Position numbers and translations under genes: made by a program. This document shows, piece by piece, positions 33,748 through 43,875 of a stretch of 64,000 bases of DNA. Within the stretch, counting starts at the first letter, position 1, and every line of letters begins with the position of its first letter. Source of the stretch: Gamarada debralockiae (Eukaryota > Ascomycota > Leotiomycetes > Helotiales > Hyphodiscaceae). The stretch spans positions 1 to 64,000 of the forward strand of contig NXFV01001840.1 of NCBI GenBank assembly GCA_002803225.1, in the 5' to 3' direction. The notes under the pieces are model-generated. The model ran no database searches. It saw nothing but the letters and a program-made list of their open reading frames with translations, and was not told where the DNA came from.

Positions 33748-34720
33748 TTAGTAGTCATTGCTCCTCAGATATTCAGGGCTGCATACCCAGTTGTTTCCTG
33801 TATAATTGGACACAAACATCTCATATTTGAACTCCATAAAAATATTGGAGTTCGACCCAACAGGCTGGTTATTGGTCACAACAAGTAAATATGCGTGGTT
33901 CGCAATGAGTTTGTTCCCAACTCCGTGGGTATTGATACAATCCTCGTTGTTGAGACGGTGGAGCTTCTCTGCTGTGACACTGACAAGAAGTGCAATAGAG
34001 TTGTTGCATACATCCTCTTGATACCAAGAATAGTCGCTTGAGGAATAGATATCATCGGGACGTGTGTCGTAAGCCAGTGGAGTGAACTCACAGTCGATGG
34101 CCGAACTCGGATTTCCTGATGGCCAGACGACGCTGGAGTAATCCACTGTCGAGTGATTGAGGAGATCCGGTGCTACAACGAAGACGTTGTAATCGAGTTG
34201 CTGGGCTGTCATGAAGACTGCCGAGTTCCACCGGCAATTTCATCAGCATCACTTCAATGAAGCCCAGGTTTTGGCTGGGGGGAGATAGGGTATCATTCCA
34301 ACGACGCAGAGTGCTCACAAGAAATGCAATAGCAGCGTTGAAGCTACCAGTAAGCCGAACAAGGGCGTCTTCTTCGCTCCATGCAAATTCCGCACACTGG
34401 GCAAGCCAATGTCGAGATACCTCCCTTTTAAGTGCGCAACATCGACCTCCTTCCTCATCGGCGAACTCAAGCATTGTATCGTGTAATTACTCGCCTCCAA
34501 AAGTAAAGTCTCCATCAGATTGATAACAATATGAAGCCACAGGTTGGCATTCCGTACCGTCGCACAATCACCTTTATATTGATCCAATCTTGGTTCCTTT
34601 CTTCGATTTCGCCGCCGCCCAACTTGTGAATATGATGTTGACCAGAAGGACGGCTGCAGCGGCCATAACTGCTGCCAAAACATCCTCCTCACTGACCACT
34701 GTATGTCCGAGGTGCATCGG
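33748..34720 (-). pseudogene. DUF6536-family membrane protein remnant
   Basis: Minus-strand pieces match the N-terminal third of this fungal membrane family. A hydrophobic helix VLAAVMAAAAVLLVNIIFTS is in one frame. NANLWLHIVINLMETLLLEA, SNYTIQCLSSPMRKEVDVAH and YLDIGLPSVRNL follow in a second. NSAVFMTAQQLDYNVFVVAP and the extracytoplasmic part to QPVGSNSNIFMEFKYEMF lie in a third. Frame changes near 34590 and 34310 and the missing C-terminal membrane half (family proteins are about 700 aa) show it is broken. Confidence 0.65.
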
Positions 34721-37039
34721 GGTTATTTGGGTTGGCATTTCCGTAGGATATATGATTTCTGGTTCGAGTCACCAATCGTCGAGGATGGGTTTTGTGAGAC
34801 TTTTGGGTATACCCTTCCAGGTCCTGATATGCCTGTGTTCTGTTAGCGCCATCCGAGAGGGGACACTGACTTGGTTTTATACTTCACCAATGGTTCGGAG
34901 ATATTCCCTTTCCAGATCGCCCTCCCAAAGTGATTGATACGGCGGAGGAGAACGAGAAGGCGCCGCCCATACTTTTTGGCTTCCAGTATCTGCCAATTCT
35001 ACTTCACCTAGCTCGGCGCCGTTCTCTGAGAAGCGCTATGTTCGCGGCTGACCCTTTGCGATAACCGCAAGGTGTTCAAGAACGAGAGCACCATTGGAGT
35101 CTTCATCTCTAGACATTGCAGCGACAAGGCCCCGAAGGAATAGATGCACGACTGTTGCTCACAGTGGAGAAATACATGTGAGACAGAGCAACAATCCAGG
35201 ATAGTGTAGGCATTCTCTTGATGCTGTATACCGACGTCAATGAAGCCCAGACTTAAATCACGAAATGACGATAGATTGCAGCATCCATAAATAAAGGCTC
35301 CGTGTAATCTGGGCAAATGTAGAAGCCATCGCGGTATCTAACACTCTTGGGGTCACAAATGCTTCAATTACGTTAATAATCAAGGCCATGGACGGGACTG
35401 GAGGCGCGAGGCTGAGCAGATTGAAAATCTCTGAAAATAGGGCATCCAAAGGTTCCCTAAATTCCCTAAATTAGCTTGGCCTATGTAGATCACACTCGCG
35501 ACTCCTCGGCCATTATGCCCGGAAAACATGGCGGGAAAATCTTTTTGTAGACTCACGACAATCCTAACAATAAAAAAGAAATCATGAAGAGATGCTGAAG
35601 TCAGCCTTGTGGTTGAAAGACGCACAATTGCAGGCGCGAGGCTGTCATTTTTGAAGATGCGCAAGGCCTCCTCGGCAATCGCATGGGTGTCTGCATGCTG
35701 CGATCTGAATCGTGTCTCTCATGAGGAATCATATCCGTCATTGAGTATATGCAGCTGAGATGCGAGGGAACGACAAGGATGAAGGAGAATATTTCGATTT
35801 CCAGGATCCAAGTGTTTTGCTTGTTGCATGGAATAGGTTCGATTTCGACGAGAGCTTTGCCAACTTTCTAGAATTTCGGAAATGATGTGCTTGCTCTCCA
35901 AAGATGTCGTGCATTTGATTTGAAACTTGGCTTTACACCCTTGCAGTATCGTACTACCTCTCCGCCCGAAATATTGTAGCGAGACCAGGGGGCGCTAGGC
36001 CAAAAATAACCCAAACTGGTTTAGATGTCCCACTTTTACCCTGGTCTCACTACAATATTTTGGGCGGAGAGTACAGTAGTAGTTGCGGTTGCCTCGGGAT
36101 GATGACCCTTGCTGTCGCTCAAGAGTACTCGTACGATTTGCAGCATGTGCTGCTCTCGAAGCAATCATGTTCATGCTGACCTCTGTTCCTCCGTGGAATC
36201 AGCTGCTCTAACCACTAGTCATGGACGGGGGTGGTCGGCTGAGTATTTCCGCTAAAAACAAACGTTCGGAATTTGAGCTGTCACATACGGTACAAATACA
36301 TCGGCTCGGACCGTGTCTTCCCAAAATCATATGTGGTGCGACGATACTGGAGCTTGTCAGTTCAGGAATTCTCTTGTTTTTTTGATGCCCGACCGCTCGC
36401 AACCCATGAATGGCCTTGATCTTGAAGCGTTTCGAGTTTGGTACAACCGCTACGTGATAAATACGGTGCGTTGGTGCCTTAATGAAACAGTTTCGTTGTA
36501 ACCTTTCCCTCGGAACCGATGTTGGGATGTTGGAAAAGCCCGAGACAGTTGAGCAGATGACCTTTTCTTGGCTGCATATATAAGGCGCGGGTGTGGGGGT
36601 TAGTGTATGAACTGCATGCATGATGCAGTAGGGATGGACGGACACTTTTCCAATCACGCTCTTTCAGGTCCATGTGACTGTTTGCTGCTTTAATCGGAGA
36701 AGTATCACTGGATTGTTACATGGAGTTCACAAGGCTCATCCCTCGAATTAATTGACAAGGCTGCCAAACGAGACGAATCAGTTCTGAACTCTCTGGCTTC
36801 ACCAGCGGATCCAACCATTCTATGTATGAAATCCAGCGCACTTTACATATGTGTACAAGTACATATTACTCACTTTGTCTCATGTTCATCATTCAGTATC
36901 TGACGCTCCCCATACTCTTACATATATCTTGCAACACAAAGCATCGTTTCTGGCACAGAAAATATTCGTGAAATCATTGGCTATTCGTTATCGACCTTCT
37001 CTCCCGCCAGCGAGTGAGGTGGTGGTACTTGGAAAGGTT
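34721..37039. other. gene-poor interval with scattered minus-strand coding scraps
   Basis: Minus-strand readings such as LDALFSEIFNLLSLAPPVPS with MALIINVIEAFVTPRV (35449-35258) and KHIISEILESWQSSRRNRTY (35890-35830) look like an old gene broken by stops, but I cannot name it. A short inverted-repeat element lies at 35952-36081. 36100-37039 shows nothing convincing. Confidence 0.4.
35952..36081. mobile_element. MITE-like element with about 40-bp terminal inverted repeats
   Basis: The left arm 35952-35990 (starting TACTACCTCTCCGCCC, ending GAGACCAGGG) is the near-perfect reverse complement of 36039-36081 (starting CCCTGGTCTCAC, ending AGTAGTA). The right arm has about six extra bases near its end and a few substitutions. 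Only 48 bp lie between the arms. Non-coding, size and structure fit a miniature inverted-repeat element or its solo palindromic core. No clear target duplication is seen. Confidence 0.7.
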
Positions 37040-38386
37040 TCATGGCGTTTGTTGTCTATTGGGTCCGTTGTGTGCGATTTTATGGCCAACATCTGAGTGA
37101 CGGTGGAATCCAAGAGGTAATCGCCGTGGTTGGAAGGACATCTTCAGACTGTGGAAACTGTCCCTGCTCTTGGACATAGAATCGGAAAAATAGCCGAGAT
37201 CCGCATTGGACGACCCTTTGGGTGCGAAGGGCTTTGGTGCAACTGTGTTTGTATCTGTTGGGCTACTCGAGTGCCTCCTGTTTGCATGGTTTGTTACTTC
37301 TGGTTGGTAGGTTGGATCGCGAGGGGAGTATGCGCCTTGCGGGGGCGATGGTTGTTGTTTGGGTGGAATAGCAGCAGCATCCAATTCCCAGTAGGCAATA
37401 ACTAGCTGTGACCAATTGGATGGGCGTTTTTCAATTTCGGAGTCGAATTGTGCGACAAGTAGATCGGCTTCAAAGTGTGAAAGAAGCATCATCTGGAGAA
37501 GCCACTTATTGATCCGAGTTCTCCTTGTGCCAAAATTCGTCGATAGTTCAGGATAGCGTTCAGTAATAGCATCGGGTCGAAGCGGAAGATCATGAGGACG
37601 CCCGACCATGTCATAGCTATCCCAGCTGCCAGGAGCATGATCAATCTCTCCAATCCCAGAATCTGAATCCCATTGAGAGAGGTAGTCTTCGCTAGGAGGT
37701 ATGTAAGCCAATCCAAGCAGAACTTGTGATGTGTCGATATCTAATGTTGCATGCATTTCTTTTCCTGAAGGCCCAAACTGGAGGCTAGATGACGATACCA
37801 CAGAGTCGGAAGGCCGAAAAGGGAGACTATCCTCCGCATCATGGCTATCCTGATCGTAATTGCTCTCAGCATCGGAGTATGAGCCGTATTGACTGGACGG
37901 GACACTCATGGGAGGCGGTGGGTACGTGTTTGCCAATTCGAACTCGTCTTTGAATTCATCGTAAAGATCTTCTTCTGTTTGTCGCAATTTCCAAATGTGG
38001 CCCTCCCATCGTTGTTCGGCTTCAATGCCCTCTTGCTCCAGAGGCCCGAGGCCATCCCGCGCAGCCTGACACTCAGCTCCGAGCCTTCGCAATTCTGCGA
38101 ATTTCTCGAGGGGTTCTTCCGCCATAAATCGTTGGACTTCTCTCATGAATGCTGCATCGCATAACCAGACCGTCTGTCTCTTGTTTCCCACTTCGCGCAT
38201 CTTCTGTCGCGCATCGATTTGTGCACTCGCCGCTTCCTTCTGCAGCCTTGCGATTCGTTGTATAGCCTGCATTAATTCCACCAAGCGAGATTTGTCCACT
38301 GCCTGCAAATTGCCGTCCATCTCCGGCCTTTCTTCAACCCCAATATCCACTGATTCCCTCTTCCCAACACTTGTATTTTCCACCAT
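37040..38386 (-). CDS. coiled-coil protein of divergent pair A
   Basis: Intronless, 448 aa, ATG at 38386. Residues about 30-145 form a coiled coil with CQAARDGLGPLEQEGIEAEQ and LRQTEEDLYDEFKDEFEL, matching the signature C-x-x-A-R-x-x-x-G-P-L-E of copies B and C. The middle is acidic and Ser/Pro-rich. At about 290 lies the shared C-terminal block: RINKWLLQMMLLSHFEADLL, VAQFDSEIE, then WSQLVIAYWELD. The tail is low complexity and basic. It lacks the second coiled-coil block found in B, C and the retropepsin protein, so it is the shortest member. It is transcribed away from the DUF6590 gene at 39328 across 941 bp. Function unknown; no signal peptide or membrane helix. Confidence 0.75.
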   Translation of the reverse strand: MVENTSVGKRESVDIGVEERPEMDGNLQAVDKSRLVELMQAIQRIARLQKEAASAQIDARQKMREVGNKRQTVWLCDAAFMREVQRFMAEEPLEKFAELRRLGAECQAARDGLGPLEQEGIEAEQRWEGHIWKLRQTEEDLYDEFKDEFELANTYPPPPMSVPSSQYGSYSDAESNYDQDSHDAEDSLPFRPSDSVVSSSSLQFGPSGKEMHATLDIDTSQVLLGLAYIPPSEDYLSQWDSDSGIGEIDHAPGSWDSYDMVGRPHDLPLRPDAITERYPELSTNFGTRRTRINKWLLQMMLLSHFEADLLVAQFDSEIEKRPSNWSQLVIAYWELDAAAIPPKQQPSPPQGAYSPRDPTYQPEVTNHANRRHSSSPTDTNTVAPKPFAPKGSSNADLGYFSDSMSKSRDSFHSLKMSFQPRRLPLGFHRHSDVGHKIAHNGPNRQQTP

Positions 38387-39327
38387 GCCACCGGCGGTAG
38401 AGTATAGGATACCCTTTCGGGATATCGGCAGGCAATGCAGGAGAAAGTGTGTGTATAGTTGACTAGACGACTTTGACAGTCAGTGCCGCGCCGCGTCGAA
38501 AAGCCTGTGCAAGCGTCAGCCAAAACACTCTAATTTCCCGCTTGCAAACACGTAGCAGTCTCTGCTAACTTGAGAACCAAATACAACTGATCTGAGTGGA
38601 AATTTCAGCTGTTGTCCAATATGCAAATTGACACACTGGATGGGTACCTGTCGGGCAGCAATGTTGCATGTTTCCGTAGCATTTCTCTGTTTGGCGCCAC
38701 CTGTCCTTCATACGTCAGATTTTAGGCCTCAGAGTAGAAAAGGTTCAGCGATACGAATTTTATTTAGTTCGAGCCGAAATATTCATCCGTGTTCAACATA
38801 CGCGACCGCGTGGGGAGCACGGGAGGACGCGTGGGCTGTGTTATACCTAGCGAGTTCAGTTTGGTGGAAGCAAGGCTCGAAAGGGAAGGAGGCCTTTTAA
38901 AGCAGCATCTATCGTAAAAAATGCGCCTCTAGATCATTAGCGTTCGTGTTTGCAACAATCACAACCCGCTGTCCTGGAGGCCAATGGTTGTTCATGGATA
39001 ATCCATATTTATTTCCATGTTGCAACCATTACAGTCGTTTCATTCCAGGGTACAAATCGGGATTCCAGACCAATTAGCCCCTCCATCATGCTAATCTAGC
39101 GGGCTATGCGCCATTCCGCTGCATAAGTCTCACTCTTTGGCATAGCGCTTGATGCTCAAAGATACTTCATCATTCTGGCTAATGGGATTCAGTCTGAGGC
39201 TCTTCGTTGAATGCGGAGTTGACGGTATGAGTACTACGCATAAATCCACAACGGATCCCGGCCTTGGGCTGCAAGCATCCGCGGCCGGTATCAAAAATGG
39301 CCTAAAAGTGCTTCAAAGCAGCCAAAC
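38387..39327. promoter_or_regulatory. divergent promoter region, pair A
   Basis: A 941-bp intergenic region between the start codons of pair A. The sequence CTTTTAAAGCAGCA near 38894-38907 resembles CTTTTAAGCCGCAAA in the pair C promoter. No other element is assigned. Confidence 0.4.
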
Positions 39328-40900
39328 ATGGCTCCTTCAACTGGTAGAGCCACGAAATGGTCAGAGAACAAGTGGGACGCCGATCGACAGCAGTGGTACA
39401 GCACTCGAAAAAACGCCAAAGGGGAGTGGGAGTACCACTACCACCCATCTGAGACAACAGCCACAACTCAAGACGACCCAACCATTCCTCGCTCTTTTGG
39501 CGAAAAGGATTCGACTGGGGCCGAAACCTCTCAACACCAAGCCTATGACTCGCAATCTGTAGCTGTTGAGAGTCTCTATGGACCAGCTGCCACAAGCCAA
39601 TATGACACTGCTGTTGCTCCTGCCGTTGGGTATGCCAGTACCTCCGGATATACCACAGCAAACGCAGCTGCAAATACAACCACAGATCCATATGATGCGC
39701 CAACATCTCCCAGTTACGCCTCTAACGCAGTCGATCCATACGACGATCAGTTCACGACAATAGAATCTACAGGTTCCACTGCGAGTTCATCCACTGCTGC
39801 TGGTTACACTGTGGCTGGGTACACTTCAACTGGGTCCGCAAGCTATGATACACCTGCAACATCTAGCTACATATCTTCCACTACGAACTATGTTTCGACG
39901 TCCCCAGACTCAATCACACATGGAATGCGAACTCTTAGCTTCACTCCGCAACCTAGGATCCCGGAGCAAGGTATGCGAGCACCTTTCTTCCGATGAAAGT
40001 TATTTTTAACTCTCTGAAGGCCAAGCAGAATCCTCAACTGCCTACCAACTACTGCAAAATGTAAAGAATATATACAAGGCCCCCAACAGTAACAATTGGG
40101 AAGAGTTGGACGAACGTAAGTCTCCTCCTGGGCAGTGGGTAAAGTTTCGCGTTTTGATTTTGGCATAGGGTACCGTGTGATTGAAGAAAAAAAGCAAAAA
40201 AAGTTTTGGAGAGTCGGCAGAGTTTTCATGATGCTCTGGACAGAGCCTGCGAGGGACACTCCACGCGTTCCCGGAGGTGGTGGCACTCGCAATGGGTCCC
40301 ACTTTAGCACTGTTTATTTGAACGCCACAGTATACAGTGAGATTCGTCGATTTGTGGTGATTGGTGTTGGGTGGGGGAATACTATCTGTTCGTAAGTTTC
40401 AATTCTCTTCGTCAACAGCCTCTTCTAACGTGCTAAGACCCATTCACACCTATTCCAACCAGGCGACGCTCAAGCCCAATCTACCCGAGCCTCAGCAGCA
40501 CGCTATAATCTATACGAGCGATACTGCGCCCGAACAGCTTTGGTACGAAGCGGAGGATGGGTCGATTGTGAGCGAAAATCTGACTAAGGATCCGATCCGA
40601 GTCAAACGGGAGCAGACTGACCCGGAAGGGGACCTTGGCACGTTGTCCCGGCTTAACTATAGTAAGATATATACTGTCGAGAACTATGTCCGAGTTCTGA
40701 ATATCGGCATGGTCCACCAAGATTCACTTGAGACACTCAATCACAACTCTTTTTTGCGGCCACGAACCGAGCTCCCCGAGAGACCGAGGAATCACCCGTC
40801 CAGGAAGGATTCCAAGGACGACCATCACAAAGGTGACAGAAAAGGAAAGGGCAAGGCAAAAGAGACGAAAGGAAGCCACTCTGGGCGGAGGCACACCTGA
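39328..40900 (+). CDS. DUF6590 protein of pair A
   Basis: Exons 39328-39970, 40020-40115, 40169-40391 and 40438-40900 give 474 aa with frame kept at all joins (donors GTATGC, GTAAGT, GTAAGT). The N-terminus carries the tryptophan motif KWSENKWDADRQQWYSTRKN followed by GEWEYHYHP. Residues 45-210 are Tyr/Thr/Ser/Ala-rich low complexity with repeated GY and SYxxxATSxY units. The DUF6590 domain (about 255-415) includes KFWRVGRVFMMLWTEPARD, SEIRRFVVIGVGWGNTICSP, IHTYSNQATL, QQHAIIYTSD and LSRLNYSKIYTVENYVRVLN. The C-terminus is a basic Lys/Arg tail (DRKGKGKAKETKG) that could serve nuclear targeting (inference). Function unknown. Confidence 0.8.
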
Positions 40901-41714
40901 GCTGCAGCAATAAGAACCACAAGTCGTGGTCAGCTGCTGGTCGGGATTGAATAATTATACGTTATGCTTCTTAAGAGGCACTGAGGGTAGAAGAGTACTC
41001 TACTCCACCTAAATTTATGTTCCATGTCTGGGGAAATAGTTCTTTTTTGGAGTTCGTTGGGAGCCACGCTCGTTGGATTGCTAATCTTGACGCTTCGGCC
41101 AAGTTGAGGCAACAAATCTCTATGGCAAATCTCACTTCTTCATAAGTAGTGTTATCTTTTGAATTATTTTCCAAACGTTGGGGCGAGCCAGTGAGAGGAC
41201 AAATAGCCGGTTGTGTTGGTACTGATTTGCAGTCGTGTGTTGATGACTTTCGAAAGCTTACATTATTGCTAATTCTGTTAATATAATGACTAAAATATAG
41301 TCCCAAAGCTATCCTACAGAAAAACCCTAAGATGACTGTGATGATGTCCTATTTGTTGGCTTGGTACAGCCAAAGAATGAGTTGAATTGTTGAGGATCTT
41401 GCGTGGCGCCCCTATTCCCATCTGCCGGCATGTAAAATGACTTTTTTGCAATTCAGGGTGCGAATATTGTTTATGGAGTGCTTAAGACCATTTTGTTTGC
41501 CTCGGGACCATAATCTTGTCGAGGCTCAGAACATAAGTTTTCAGGTACCTGACTTACCTAGATTTTGGTTCGGACCGGACGAGCCAAAAGATGAGACAGT
41601 GGAAAAACAACCCACCTGCAGTGACCTGTTTCCCTCGACATCTCTGGAGGACTCCATTATATCAATCCAATCGTTGAGTAATCTAAAGTCTATCCTAACT
41701 TATCAACAAGCCAA
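40901..41714. other. downstream flank of pair A, decayed
   Basis: No intact gene. From about 41440 on the sequence aligns, with many changes, to 51440-51650 (shared reading around VPDLPRFWF versus MSDFPQF), so this is part of the duplicated segment. Function unknown. Confidence 0.4.
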
Positions 41715-42300
41715 ATGGCAAAGTTTCCGGATATGCCACGAATCCCTCTCCCTCTACTCGCCGCCGGGAAGCCCTTAATCTTAACAACGTCACGAGTGCC
41801 GTATCGCAGTTGTATTCTCAACATCAGGAACCAAAATTCGATAAGTATAGTAGGAGCAGAATTTCTACATTTTCCCAAAATCTCTAATGACGGGAATCCG
41901 CGAATTCTCCTCAAACGAGGTCCGAGCGAGACGTATTATCCCAATCTTTCAGGAACCCAACGGCAAAGTCGATAGTACGGGTACTATAATCAAAGATGCG
42001 CTTGCGAGAGTATTGAAGGAAGAGACAAGCTTGGAAATCACTCACGTTCTTGCTCAGCTACCAGACCTCACATACAGCAGCGAAAATTAGTTTGGAAGGT
42101 TGGCAGGTAGAATGAGGTCATAGGAAAGAATTCTATTCAACCCAGCTTCGTGGTGTTTGTGGATTGCACAGAGTTTTGTGTTAGTGCGGATGAGCATTCT
42201 TGGGGCTTGTGGGCGACTAAGAAGATGTTGGCAGATCTGAACATGATGGAGGAGAGGGCAATTGTCTCTATTGAGTTACCTTTAGGGGTGCATCCACAAG
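41715..42300 (+). pseudogene. Nudix hydrolase remnant 1
   Basis: Starts MAKFPDMPRIPLPLLAAGKP. In successive frames it gives ILLKRGPSETYYPNL, then EPNGKVDSTGTIIKDALARV with LKEETSLEITHVLAQLPDLT, then QPSFVVFVDCTEFCVSADEH and SWGLWATKKMLADLNM. This is the Nudix fold order with a recognisable Nudix box (G-x(5)-E-x(7)-R-E-x-x-E-E) degraded to GKVD...ARVLKEETS, where an expected Glu is replaced by Lys and frames are shifted. Two further copies, 50605-50835 and 51787-52330, share the same sequence. Confidence 0.65.
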
Positions 42301-43875
42301 TGTCTTGATGATATCTTGACGCCCCTGGAGTGGGTAGATTCTCTCTTCACTGGTAACTGGAGCTGTGTATTTGGATTGTCAACTTACTGTAACAAGTCAA
42401 GATATCTAGATGATCTAAGCAGGGAATTATTTATACCGGTAAAACTACCTGCTGCTTTTATTCCTTGGATTCCAAATGACGCCTTTGAAATAGTTACCTT
42501 TTGAGCGCCTAAGTCTTCTTCACCGCTACTAGTTCTTCCCGTCTGACTCAGTGCCTTCCCTTCCTACAAGTCATCACTACATCAGGGGTGAGCGCCACCA
42601 AGCCATTCATCGAGGCGGTGACTCCTTGTCGCGGGAGAGCTTCAGCTTGTTTAGGCCTCCGCTTTTGCCACAGGACTGTTGGCTCTTGGCTGTAGATGGG
42701 CCATTTCATTTACTGATTCTGAGCCTGCAGAGAGCCACAGAAAGTGGCCCGAGTTCTGTCTGAATTTAGTCTGGGAGAAGTCGGCACTGGCCAGCTGGAG
42801 TATTGATCAATAGCTCTCCTGACTGTTAGGGAAAATTGGAAAGTGCGTCACCTCCGACACGAGTTATTCTTGAAGCTGCCACAAACCGAGAATCGAAGGC
42901 ATTTAGACATGACACAAGAGACATTTTCCCTTCCCCTCTTCTGTGTTCATCGTGCATGGGTAGCCCTAACCCTGACAGTTGGAGAATACCCCCTGGCACA
43001 AAAGCCAGCGGGCGGTCAGCCTGTAAAAGGCAGCAGCAAAAGACATTCATTCGACGCCACAACGCCCTTAAGACCGGCGGATTAAATTTCCAAAGCACTT
43101 TTTTCTAACGTATTGATTTTGACTCACCATAAAAGTTGCCAGGGCTCGGGCCAGCTTTTGGGGATATGTGCGACCGTAGGTCTACCAATGCCCAAACCTT
43201 CTGCCCTGCGCCATACTAATTATTAGCCATTTTAGTGTTGAAAGTTCTGGGCGGTCGGTCTGGCCGCAATCCTACAGTTTCTGACCATGAGTCTTACGCT
43301 CAGAAGAGCAACCTTTGGAAGCACTGGACAGAAAACGAATGGGTTAATGTTACGTGTACCCTGTACATTGAACTGTTGCGCATGTCATAGGCCGAATGCA
43401 TGGAGATGTGACGTTGATATGCAATGTGGGAGCTACCGCAAGATGCGTGTTTTATTTGCCAGCCTAATTTGTGGTCTTATCACACTGTGGCCCCGCTGTG
43501 TCCTCCAAGGGAGTTTGCCTTATGAGGCGAACCAAAGTTTGGGAGTTCGACGCCCGAAAGAGTGTCGAAATACATGTATTGAGAGGGAACTTGCCAAAAG
43601 TGAGACTAGAGTTGATAAGGCTGTGAAGCATAAGACAAAAAAATTAAAAAAAAAAATTTTAAATTTAAAAAATGGAGAGACTGTATTCTGAGAAATTTCA
43701 GGGTATCTAACAGCTTGGCGCAAAATTTCCTCAAATGAACTCTTTATCATTATTGCCTACGGGCCCATCCTTCTCAGCTAACTGTTCCTGAGCTCTAATT
43801 GCTCACTTAATACAGACTAAATTCCTCAAACCTCTTAACCTGTTCAGTAATAGATGCCTATGTATGGAATCAATA
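42301..43875. other. degenerate interval, no gene
   Basis: 42316-42504 (+) reads PLEWVDSLFTGNWSCVFGLS and could be part of an old gene, family unknown. 43000-43065 shares ATTCGACGCCAC and neighbouring bases with 52805-52860, extending the duplication. A 37-bp A/T-only palindromic tract lies at 43636-43672. Confidence 0.4.

Noticed and set aside
36208..36657. 149-aa minus-strand frame
   Set aside because: No recognisable domain; Pro/Thr/Arg-rich composition as expected of a non-coding frame.
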